NCBI GenBank assembly: GCA_903837495.1
Contig: CAILUT010000047.1
Span: forward strand, 1 to 64,000
DNA: 64,000 bases
From: an uncultured Flavobacteriales bacterium
GTDB lineage: Bacteria; Bacteroidota; Bacteroidia; CAIKAF01
Direction: 5' to 3'
Position numbers and translations under genes: made by a program. Positions 21,623 to 31,200 of this stretch are shown here, in pieces. Below the pieces are notes generated by a model that was not told where the DNA came from, made no database searches, and saw only the letters and a list, made by a program, of their open reading frames with translations. Numbering within the stretch: the stretch's first letter is position 1; each line of letters begins with the position of its first letter.

Positions 21623-22388
21623 CTACAGGAATAACGGCACCGTTGATCCAACGGGCTTCTGGTTGGCACATCAAATATACAACATTTGCGGCGTCTTCGG
21701 CTTGGGTGCCTCGGCCAAGGGGGTGGTTTTGAGCTACATGTTCAAGAAGGATTTTGCTGTTGGGCAAGACGCTTAGGGCTGGGGTGTCGGTGATTCCGAT
21801 TTCCAAAACATTGGTTCTGATGCCTGAGGCTGCAAATTCTACAGCCATGTATTTTCCAAGGGTTTCCAATGCCGATTTGGCCATTCCGATGGCTGCGTAA
21901 CCGGGCAGCACCCGATGTCCGCCGCGGCTGCTAAAGGCCAAATTGCACATGTTTTTTGCGGGCAGCTTGTTTTGAATTAATTCTTGGAGCACATAAAACC
22001 AATTTAGGGCCATTGCGTCGTAAGTCAGGTTGAAGTCTAGGGCGGTCAGCGGCTTTTGGTGGGTATTGGGATTCAGGGTTCCGGGGCTTCCGCGGGCAAT
22101 GCTGTGCAGCAGAACATGAAATTGAATGCCGGCAGCTTGGCAGCTGTTCCATACTTGATTCCGGACTTCGGCTTTGGTGATGTCGCCATTGAAGGGCAGG
22201 ATCAAGCTTGGGTACTGGGATTGAAATTCGGCCAACAGGGTTTCTTCTCGTGCGCGCCGCTCCCGAAACCAAGCAAGCACAGGAATGCCGTGGCTGGCCA
22301 GTTTTTTTACGCTGGCCAATCCCAATCCGCTGGAGCCGCCCAAAACCAAGGCCATGCTTTGGCCTGTAAACTGCGAACCTATTTCCAT
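21600..22388 (-). CDS. SDR oxidoreductase, enoyl-ACP reductase (FabI/FabL)-like
   Basis: ALVLGGSSGLGLASVKKLASHGIPVL; Y-x6-K region GYAAIGMAKSALETLGKYMAVE; WINGAVIPVDGGESL C-terminus. Confidence 0.85.
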   Translation of the reverse strand: MEIGSQFTGQSMALVLGGSSGLGLASVKKLASHGIPVLAWFRERRAREETLLAEFQSQYPSLILPFNGDITKAEVRNQVWNSCQAAGIQFHVLLHSIARGSPGTLNPNTHQKPLTALDFNLTYDAMALNWFYVLQELIQNKLPAKNMCNLAFSSRGGHRVLPGYAAIGMAKSALETLGKYMAVEFAASGIRTNVLEIGITDTPALSVLPNSKILLEHVAQNHPLGRGTQAEDAANVVYLMCQPEARWINGAVIPVDGGESLI

Positions 22389-23449
22389 TCTAAAGCCAGT
22401 TGCTGGGCCGAAAAGCCCGGTCCAAAACTCAACATTATTCCTTTTTGCCCAGAACGGCAACCTTGGTCCAGGCAAGCCTTAAGGACAAACATGACCGTTG
22501 CCGACGACATGTTTCCGATGCTGCTGAGTACATGTCGGGTGTGCCTAAGGTCTTTGCCCATGGGCTGAACCAAAGATTCGACCATTTCAATGATTTTTTT
22601 GCCGCCCGGATGAAACACAAAATGGTCAATCTCTTGCAAAGTCCAGCCAAGGTCCGCCAAAAAGGGGGGAATAATGTGGGGGAAATGCGCTTCAATTTTT
22701 AAAGGTACGCCAGGATCCAGCACAATATGCAGGCCGTTTTCGCGCAGGTCAAATCCCATCATGCGTTCTTCATCAAAAAAATGGTACATGCGGGCATCGG
22801 CAATTTCGGCTTGATTTTCTTGAACATCTTCGGGGGCAGAGCTGAGTAGGGTGCAGGCCAATCCGTCGCCAAAAATGGCTGCCGATACAATGTTGGTAAA
22901 GCTAAAATCGTGAGGTTGGAAGGTGGAGGTGGGCGATTCGAACGAAAGCACGGCCGCTCGTTTTCCGGGCTTGGACTTCATCAATTCGTAGGCGTAGCTA
23001 AGCCCCGAGGTTCCACCGGCACATCCCATTTCTGTAACGGGCAGCCGAAGAACGTCGCCCCTCATTTTTAAACGGTTTACCAGATAGGCGTCCAGCGATG
23101 GAATCATAATCCCCGTACAAGAGGTAGTGATGAGGTAATCCACCTGAGTGGGCAGCCATGCCGCCGCTTCCAAAGCCTTTTTCAGGACTTTTTCGGCCAA
23201 GGGAATCATTTCGCGGATAAAAACATCGTTGCGTTGGGCAAACGATTTCAAGGAAAATACCTCTTCAATAGGAATAATGGAGTGCCGAGCTTGAACCCCC
23301 GAATTTCGAAAAATACGCCTGGCTTTTTCTTTGTCGCGTTCCGATTGCCCCTGCATCCATTGTTCAAGGTAAGTCAATATGGTAGAAGCCTCTTCGCGGT
23401 GAGCGGGAAGTTCTGTGGCAACCTGAACAATTCGAACGGCTTCAGTCAT
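22379..23449 (-). CDS. type III polyketide synthase (chalcone/stilbene synthase family)
   Basis: VDYLITTSCTGIMIPSLDAYLVNRL with active-site Cys; FVFHPGGKKIIEMVE (His) and LSSIGNMSSATVMFVL (Asn). Confidence 0.93.
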   Translation of the reverse strand: MTEAVRIVQVATELPAHREEASTILTYLEQWMQGQSERDKEKARRIFRNSGVQARHSIIPIEEVFSLKSFAQRNDVFIREMIPLAEKVLKKALEAAAWLPTQVDYLITTSCTGIMIPSLDAYLVNRLKMRGDVLRLPVTEMGCAGGTSGLSYAYELMKSKPGKRAAVLSFESPTSTFQPHDFSFTNIVSAAIFGDGLACTLLSSAPEDVQENQAEIADARMYHFFDEERMMGFDLRENGLHIVLDPGVPLKIEAHFPHIIPPFLADLGWTLQEIDHFVFHPGGKKIIEMVESLVQPMGKDLRHTRHVLSSIGNMSSATVMFVLKACLDQGCRSGQKGIMLSFGPGFSAQQLALEWK

Positions 23450-24131
23450 GGTAGGCGCAAATGAAAAAACGGCCAGGAAAGGAGGAATAAAATGCGACTT
23501 TGCCCCAACCGGCCTGCAAAAATACAGATTCCAATTCCCTTTTGCGAAAGGAACGCAAAACAGACAAGGCACCGTCGTGCTTCGACATGGCCGATAAGCC
23601 TAAGAGCTTCGACAAAATGCGGAATCCATAATACGAAAAAGGGCTCCGTTCTAAATCCTCGAAAATCAATCCTCGATGCACCACGGGTTTAAGTTGAGCT
23701 AAAAAGTTGGGCAAAGCCTGGGCATCTATGTGATGCAAAAAAAGGGTTCCTATGGCCCAATCTACGGGCTTGTCTAAATCCCTTAATACCTGCAATGCAT
23801 CGCCTTCCATCCAGGCAATTCCCGATTCTTGGCTTTGCGAGGCTTGGTTTATCGGTTTTGAATTCCAATCGATGCCCAGCCATTCCAGTTGCCGATCTTT
23901 GAACATCTGCTTCAGTTCTATCAATCCTAAACCACGTCCGCAGCCCAATTCTGCAATGCGTTTTCCTCCTTTTGATTCCAGCTGTTTGTTCAGCAGTTTG
24001 GCCCAGCGCTTGTAAATCCCCATTCCTTTATTTAAGCGGTGGATTTCATTTAGGTTTTGAAGCAGCGCCTGTTCCTCTACGGGGCCGTCCATCCATTCGG
24101 CTTCGGTGCTGCGTCTTGAAAAATCAGGCAT
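23442..24131 (-). CDS. SAM-dependent methyltransferase (T3PKS cluster)
   Basis: IAELGCGRGLGLIELKQMF motif I; start chosen at MPDFSRRSTEAEWMDG. Confidence 0.85.
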   Translation of the reverse strand: MPDFSRRSTEAEWMDGPVEEQALLQNLNEIHRLNKGMGIYKRWAKLLNKQLESKGGKRIAELGCGRGLGLIELKQMFKDRQLEWLGIDWNSKPINQASQSQESGIAWMEGDALQVLRDLDKPVDWAIGTLFLHHIDAQALPNFLAQLKPVVHRGLIFEDLERSPFSYYGFRILSKLLGLSAMSKHDGALSVLRSFRKRELESVFLQAGWGKVAFYSSFPGRFFICAYHD

Positions 24132-25260
24132 GGGGCAAAATGGGTTTTCCGTGTGATTGAGCCAATACATAGCGCAGGGCAAAGGGCAGAGCCTGGGCAC
24201 CCAATAAAGCCAGGTCTGAAATTCCCTGTCGGCCAAACATGTTTTGAACAAAGCGGCTCAAGCTCAACCTTCCCTTAACCTCGATGTTCCAGGCTGCTTG
24301 GTAAGCGTTCAAGGCTTGGTTTTTATTTTCGTATTTAAAATCAACGCTGCGCATGGCCCCATGCAGCAAATGGGCAGTGCGCACAGCCAAGGCCATGCCA
24401 TTTCCAAATAAGGGCGCCACCAGTCCGCTGGCATCGCCCACAAAGGGAATGGAATCTTGAACCGGCTGTTTTTTTCCAAACCGAATTCCACTTATGGCCA
24501 AGGGCTGTTCAAATACGGGTTTGTGGGTTTTAAAAAAGGACAGCAAAGCCTGGTTTTTGTGCATGACCTTTTCTTGAAAAGGCTGCAGCCCCCCGGCGGC
24601 CTGCAATTCCGGAGTTTTTACCAAATAGCATACGTTGATGCGGCCGCCCTCTACTGCCGAAATTCCAGCGTAGCCCCCCTTAAAATTATGCAGGGCCACG
24701 GTATTCTGTGCCCAATTTCCTTCAAAATGCATTTTAATGCCGCTGTACAACTGGGTGTCGGCCAAAAACGGTCGATTAAAATGCGTGTCAAGCCTAGACC
24801 GTTTCCCATGGGCCGAAACAAACCATGGGGCACTGTATTCCTGCCCCGATTTATCCACAATAAGGTTGAGTTGATCTTCCGAATGCTGCCGCAAAACCTC
24901 CGCATTTTCGATGATCTTTGCCCCCTTTTTTTCGGCCTGTTCTTTTAAAAACAGGTCTAAGGCGAAGCGGCTAATGCCCAAGGCCTCCATGTCTAGGCCT
25001 GTTTTAAGGTGGCGGTTTCCCGTACTGCTCAATTCAAAGGTGTTGATGCGCACCGGACTCAGACGGTCTATGGGCAAATCTAGGGAATGCAAATACGGCA
25101 GAACCTCGGTGCTGATAAATTCGCCGCAAACCCGGTGGCGCGGATATTCAGAGGCCTCCAGCACAACCACTTTCAAGCCTTCTTGCTGCAGGGCATTGGC
25201 CAAGACCAACCCTGCAATTCCACCCCCCGAAATCAAAACATCTGACCGTATTCTTGCCAT
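24124..25260 (-). CDS. FAD-dependent oxidoreductase / hydroxylase (geranylgeranyl reductase-like, T3PKS cluster)
   Basis: DVLISGGGIAGLVLANALQQEGLKVVVLEAS; GDASGLVAPLFGNGMALA. Confidence 0.9.
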   Translation of the reverse strand: MARIRSDVLISGGGIAGLVLANALQQEGLKVVVLEASEYPRHRVCGEFISTEVLPYLHSLDLPIDRLSPVRINTFELSSTGNRHLKTGLDMEALGISRFALDLFLKEQAEKKGAKIIENAEVLRQHSEDQLNLIVDKSGQEYSAPWFVSAHGKRSRLDTHFNRPFLADTQLYSGIKMHFEGNWAQNTVALHNFKGGYAGISAVEGGRINVCYLVKTPELQAAGGLQPFQEKVMHKNQALLSFFKTHKPVFEQPLAISGIRFGKKQPVQDSIPFVGDASGLVAPLFGNGMALAVRTAHLLHGAMRSVDFKYENKNQALNAYQAAWNIEVKGRLSLSRFVQNMFGRQGISDLALLGAQALPFALRYVLAQSHGKPILPHA

Positions 25261-25403
25261 GCGGGTTAAAATTACAAAAGCAAAGCCCTTGATGGCTCGA
25301 TTTATGGATTTTTAGGCTAAAGGGGTGCATCTTATCCCTTTCATTTTAGTTTCAAAAGGTCGGTTATTATTCTGTTATATTTAATTTAATGCAAACAATG
25401 CGG

Positions 25404-25411
25404 TACATTTG
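25404..25411 (+). promoter_or_regulatory. Bacteroidetes-type -7 element TACATTTG
   Basis: Consensus match 32 nt upstream of ATG 25444. Confidence 0.5.
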
Positions 25412-25443
25412 TTTTTACCTTTCCTCTTCAAAAACCAAGCCGC

Positions 25444-27918
25444 ATGAATTCCTTTAAATTAAGCCTTAGCCTTTTGTGTTTGACCTTGAGCCTGATGCAT
25501 GCCCAAACAAATCCAGCTCCCCGAACTTTGCCGTACTCAGAAAGTTTCAATTCCATGCTGGCACCTACCTATCCTACGGGCTGGGTGGGCTGGAGCCAAG
25601 GCACCTTGAGTGGAGCTTTCCAAACTGCGGCGCCTACTGGCGACCGCGTTCTTGCAGGCAGTGGAACGGCAGCAAGTATAACCAACAACGTGTACGATTT
25701 TTCTCAAAAATTAGGCTTTTTGAACAGCGGGAGCACCAACCATGGTTTGGCAACGGCTTTGGTAACCACCGGCTTTGCCAGCATCAACGTGGGGTATTCT
25801 ATTATGACCATCCGCGACAACAATGAACGCACTTTGGTGGTTGGTTTGCAATATCGAGTAGGTACATCCGGCCCCTTTACCAACATTTCCGGAACTTCTT
25901 ACCACAATAATTTAACGGTTCAAGTTGCAGGCAATTCAGGAGTCAATGTACAAACCAGAAGCATTACCCTGCCCGCAGTCTGCAACAACCAATCGGTGGT
26001 TCAGCTTCGTTTTATTGCCAAAGATTCCATCGGTGCCGGTGCCCGCCCAAGTTTTGCCATTGACAATTTCTCGGCTTCCGGAACCAGCTGTTCAGGCTTC
26101 TCGATTTCGGCTTCGGCCCAATCTGCCACTACTTTTTGCCAAGGCGGTTCTGTAGTCCTAAAAGCCACCGGAGCCAACAGCTACCTATGGAACAACAATC
26201 AAAGCGGAGATTCCATCGTGGCAACCCAATCTGGTTCTTACACGGTTGTTGGTACCGACCCGTTTGGTTGTACTGCCAGCGCCGGCCCGATTGTGGTTGC
26301 CGTAAACCCTTCCCCTACATTAACTCTAAGCCCCAACGGGCCAACGGTTTTTTGTCAAGGCGGTTCAGTAAGCTTAGTGGCCTCAGGGGCCAACACCTAC
26401 AGCTGGAATACCGGTCAAAACATGGATTCCATTGCAGTGTCAACTGCCGGAACGTATCAGGTTGTTGGCACAGACCAAAACGGATGTTTAGATTCGACCT
26501 CGGTTCAGGTTGGGGTGAATCCGCTGCCTTCCATCAGTATTTCTTCAAACGGGCCTTTAACCTTTTGCCAAGGAGCTCAGGTTACTCTGTTGGCGTTTGG
26601 TGCCCAAACCTACCTCTGGTCTTCCAATGTGCTGGGTGACTCCCTCGATGTTCAGCAATCGGGCGGATACTATGTTGTAGGAACCGACCAAAATGGGTGC
26701 TTTGATACCTCGCAAACCCTGCAAGTTATTGTAAACCCATTGCCTGTGGTTACCATTACTCCAAACGGACCTACCAGCATTTGCCAAGGCGCCTCTGTTC
26801 CATTTACCGCTCAAGGCGGCAGCACTTATGTGTGGCCATGTGGTTGCCCAGGCCAAACCCAAAACATCAACCTTGCTGGGCCGGTAACCGTTTGGGGGAC
26901 CGACCAAAATGGCTGCAGCGATTCTTCCAATACCGTTATGGTTGCCATCAATCCAAACCCAACGGCTCAAATAATTCCCGGCGGGCCCACCGTATTTTGC
27001 CAAGGCGGTTCGGTGAGCCTAAATGGGGCAATCGGCCTTATCAATTCATGGAGCAACGGGCAAACCGCCGATTCAATCACCGTGAACCAGTCGGGATTGT
27101 ACAGCTTAACCGTAACCGACGGCAATGGCTGCACCGACAGTACTTTTATTCAGGTTACGGCCAATCCGCTGCCAACCATTTCTGTTGCTGCCTTAGGAAA
27201 TACGACCTTATGTCAAGGCGATAGCGTTGAAATTGCTGCCACCGGGGGCATTCTTTACCAATGGAACAATGGCTTCAGTTCGGCCAACATTTGGGCCAGC
27301 ACTTCCGGGAATTATTCCGTGTTTGGAACCGATCAGAATGGCTGTTCCGACAGCTCGAATGCAATTGCAATTTCTGTTTTAAATCCCCCCGTTGTTCTGC
27401 AACAACCCGGCAATGTTCAGGAGTCGGTTGGCAACACAGCCACGTTCTCTGTGAGCGCTCAAGACCCCAACGATGCCTTCCAATGGCAGGGCAATACCGG
27501 CTCTGGATTTCAGAATCTAAGCAACGGAGGTCAATACGCGGGAACAACAACAAATCAACTGAGCATCAGTAATTTAACTTTGGCAAATTCGGGCTACACC
27601 TTCCGTTGCCAAATCAGCAATGTGGCTTGCTCTACCAACAGCCAACAGGCTTCCCTAACGGTTGTTCCGAATTCGAGTTTTGCGAACCAGGGAAGTTCAG
27701 ATTTGAGGGTTTTCCCAAATCCTGCCCAAGATTTCATTGCGGTTTGGCAAAGTGGCAAAGGGAGTTCCGTGCCCTACACGCTCAGCAATGTGCAGGGCCA
27801 AATTCTAGGTCAGGGCATGCTGAATTCCAGTTCTACTCCGCTAAACATTGGATTTTTACCCCCCGGCAGCTACCAAATTTCTGTGGGCGGAAGTTCAATT
27901 CGCTTCATCAAAGAGTAA
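25444..27918 (+). CDS. large secreted T9SS type A sorting-domain protein with six ~80-aa Ig/PKD-like Cys-pair repeats
   Basis: Signal peptide; repeats of GP..FCQGG..L.A.GA.SY.W..GQ..DSI.V..SG.Y.V.GTDQNGC; C-terminal NPAQDFIAV...PPGSYQISVGGSSIRFIKE. Confidence 0.85.
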   Translation: MNSFKLSLSLLCLTLSLMHAQTNPAPRTLPYSESFNSMLAPTYPTGWVGWSQGTLSGAFQTAAPTGDRVLAGSGTAASITNNVYDFSQKLGFLNSGSTNHGLATALVTTGFASINVGYSIMTIRDNNERTLVVGLQYRVGTSGPFTNISGTSYHNNLTVQVAGNSGVNVQTRSITLPAVCNNQSVVQLRFIAKDSIGAGARPSFAIDNFSASGTSCSGFSISASAQSATTFCQGGSVVLKATGANSYLWNNNQSGDSIVATQSGSYTVVGTDPFGCTASAGPIVVAVNPSPTLTLSPNGPTVFCQGGSVSLVASGANTYSWNTGQNMDSIAVSTAGTYQVVGTDQNGCLDSTSVQVGVNPLPSISISSNGPLTFCQGAQVTLLAFGAQTYLWSSNVLGDSLDVQQSGGYYVVGTDQNGCFDTSQTLQVIVNPLPVVTITPNGPTSICQGASVPFTAQGGSTYVWPCGCPGQTQNINLAGPVTVWGTDQNGCSDSSNTVMVAINPNPTAQIIPGGPTVFCQGGSVSLNGAIGLINSWSNGQTADSITVNQSGLYSLTVTDGNGCTDSTFIQVTANPLPTISVAALGNTTLCQGDSVEIAATGGILYQWNNGFSSANIWASTSGNYSVFGTDQNGCSDSSNAIAISVLNPPVVLQQPGNVQESVGNTATFSVSAQDPNDAFQWQGNTGSGFQNLSNGGQYAGTTTNQLSISNLTLANSGYTFRCQISNVACSTNSQQASLTVVPNSSFANQGSSDLRVFPNPAQDFIAVWQSGKGSSVPYTLSNVQGQILGQGMLNSSSTPLNIGFLPPGSYQISVGGSSIRFIKE

Positions 27919-27936
27919 TTTCTTTAAGGAATTTTT

Positions 27937-28090
27937 TGGGCGCTTTTTCCGGCTGTCGCTCCAAGTCCTCGCCCTGCCACGCTGCCGGCTGCGCGCTGCG
28001 GTGGCTCCTCGCGTCGCCTCCTCGCTGCGGCCGGCAGCCGCGGCAGGGCTGTGGGCTTTCCGACTCCATCCGGAGCGCGGCCCCCTCAAA
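27937..28090 (+). repeat. GC-rich long-hairpin element, copy D
   Basis: GGGCGCTTTTTCCGGCTGTC...GGTGGCTCCTCGCGTCGCCTCCTCGC...GGGCTTTCCGACTCCATCCGGAGCGCGGCCCCCTC; arms GCCCTGCCACGCTGCCGGC / GCCGGCAGCCGCGGCAGGGC. Confidence 0.8.
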
Positions 28091-28225
28091 ACAAGGCCCC
28101 CATTGCGCTGGCATTTCGCCCTTGGCTCTAAACCAATTTGCCTTTAATTCGTTTATAATGCAGTTTTAAAACCTGTATTTCCCCTTTTCCTCTTTGGCGT
28201 ATAGCTCACCTTAGGTCCTAAATTT

Positions 28226-31200
28226 ATGAAGCATTTCCCTTTTATATTAGGCGGTTTTTTCGCTTTTTTCCTTTTGTTTTTTGCGCAACGCATCCATGCT
28301 CAAGTTCCCGCCTATGTAAATCCCGCCGGTTTGGTAGGATGGTGGGGCTTCAATGGAAATGCTCAAGACGCCAGCGGAAACGGTTTTAATGGCTCTGTGA
28401 ACGGTGCCACCTTAAGCAACAACCGATTTGGCAATGCGTTTTCGGCGTATTCTTACGACGGCAACAACGACCGAATCACGGTTTCCAATGCCCAAGCCTT
28501 AAACCCCGGTCAAATGACCATGAGCATTTGGGTGCGCCCCCAGTCCTTTGGCCCCAGTGAACAGTATATTGTAAATAAATCTTTTGACCCCAACCCTAGG
28601 CATTGGTCCATCCGAGTAAATGCTACCGGGCAATTGCAAGTAGAAACCCGCATCAACAATACGTATTATTCGTATTCCGCCACTGGTCCTGCCGCCAATT
28701 TAGCCTTAAATCAATGGGCGTTTTTATGCCTGATTTACGATGGAAATAGAACGCTTCTGTTGCACAACCAAGATACGGTTATAAATGCGGCCCAAAGCGG
28801 AAGCCTTAGCTCTTCTACCCACACCCTAAATTTCGGCTTTTTCCCACACAGCAATATGCCTCCTTTTGGGTATTTTTTCAACGGTCAGCTGGACGATGCT
28901 GGAATGTGGAATCGCCCCCTGAATTCCTGCGAGGTCAAACGCCTGTACAATGCAACCGTTTTAAGCAACAATACCATCCTTTCTTCTACGCCCTATACTC
29001 CAATTACCCGCGTGGTAAACAGCGCTGGTTTGGTGTACAATCCCGATTCCATCAGCATTATTCAAGGAGACCCCGTGCAGTTTCAAATTGGGGGAAGCCA
29101 TGACGCAAGAGAGGTCTCTCAAGCTACCTACACCGCCAACGGAAATGCCTGGAACGGCGGATTCCAAACTGCCTTTGGGGGCGGATTGGTTAATCTTCCC
29201 AACTTAGGTATTTACTATTATGTCTGTACCCCGCACGCCAGTTTTGGCATGAAGGGCCGCATTTTTGTTCAACCCTACACCGGAAACCAATCTCCCATTT
29301 CCATTTGCCAGGGCGATAGTTCTCAGCTGCTGGCAACTGGCTCGCAATCGTACGTGTGGAGCAACGGAAAAACGGGCAGCAATACCTACGTTAAAAATAC
29401 AGGGGTTTATTATGTGGTTGGATTTGACCAGCATGGCTGCCCCGATACTTCGGCAACCATCAATGTAACAGTAAACCCTAGGCCAACGGCAACGGTTTCT
29501 GCTTCTGGCCCCCTTCAATTTTGTCCCGGCGGTTCGGTAACCCTAACGGCTTCGGGGGGTACTTCCTACCTTTGGAATACAGGATCCACCTCGGCAGCCA
29601 TTCAGGTTCAAACGTCTAGCGCGTTTTCGGTCATTGCTACCAATGCCAATGGCTGCAAAGATACCTCGGCAGTTTTTACCACTCAGGTGTTCCCCAATCC
29701 CATTGCTCAAGTTCAAAATCTAGGGCCTACCTCTTTTTGTTCTGGCGGTTCGGTTCAATTGTTGGCCCTAGGTGGCCCCATTGTATTGTGGTCAAATGCT
29801 TCAACCAACGATACGCTCACGGTTTCTCAAAGTGGCTTTTTCCAGGCCACCGTAACCGATACGAACGGATGTTCTGCCCTAAGCCCTTCCGTTCAGGTAA
29901 CCGTTTTCCCGCTTCCAAACGCTCAAATTTCTGCATCGGGACCCACCATGTTCTGCCAAGGTGCCTCGGTACAGCTTTCGGCCACAGGTGGTAGTTCTTA
30001 TTTGTGGAGTACGGGTCAAACAGGGGCATCCATTTCGGTGAATACCGCGGGAACGTATTTTGCAGTGGCTTCTTCCAACCAAGGTTGTCAAGATTCAAGC
30101 AACGTTGTTTCCATCACGGTCAATCCTTTGCCCCAGGTTTCCATCCAAGCACTGGGGCCTTTGGCTTTTTGTCCGGGGCAGTCGGTGGGCATGAATGCCC
30201 AAGGCGCTCAAACCTATTTGTGGAGCAATGGACAAACGGGCAGCAACATACTGGTTTCTCAAGCAGGAACCTTAAGTGCAACGGGCACCGATGCTCAAGG
30301 CTGTCAATCGGTTTCCAACCCATTGACAGCAACCTTGCATCCTGTTCCGGTGGCTCAAATTCAAGTTCAAGGCTCTTTGCAGTTTTGCCCGAGCGACAGT
30401 GTGATTTTGCTGGCCCAAGGCGGCGATGCTTACCTATGGAACAACGGGAGCATTTCGGCTCAACAGGTGGTTCAACAAACCGGGGTCTTTTCGGTTATTG
30501 CCAGCAATAGCTTTGGCTGTTCAGACACTTCAACCACGGTTTCAACCCAGTTGGTTGCGGCTCCTACCGCTCAAATAGTTCCGTCTGGGCCCTTGGCTTT
30601 TTGCCAAGGTGATTCGGTGGTATTGCAGGCTTCGGGTGGAACCACCTACCTATGGAACAACGGCAGCACCAACAGCAGCATTTCGGTTTCTCAAGCAGGA
30701 ACTTGGTCGGTTCAAGCCGCCCTAGGAACGGGTTGCGTAGATACATCTCAAAGTGTAATTACCCAAGTGTTTAACTTGCCGTCTCCGCAGATTTCGGCCT
30801 CAGGGCCCACCGCATTTTGCTCGGGCGGTCAAGTGGTTTTGTTGGCTTCGGGGGCAAATTCATATTTGTGGAGTTCTGGTCTCATTGGCGACTCGATTGT
30901 GGTTTCAAGCTCCGGAACGTTTACCCTTCAAGGTACAGACGCCAATGGCTGCAGCGGTACTTCGGGAGCTTTAACCATCGCTGTTTTTCCTTTGCCAGTG
31001 TTGACCTTGAGTCCAAGTGGTCCTGTTTCTATATGTTTGGGCGACAGCCTAGAACTTAGCCTTCAAGGCGGCATAAATTATGTTTGGAACGATGGCCTTC
31101 AGGCTTTCAGCCGGTACGTGCAATCGCCTGCCGCTTATTGGGCTTCTGGCACCGATGCCAATGGCTGCTCGAACCTTAGCGATACGGCAACGCTTTCTGT

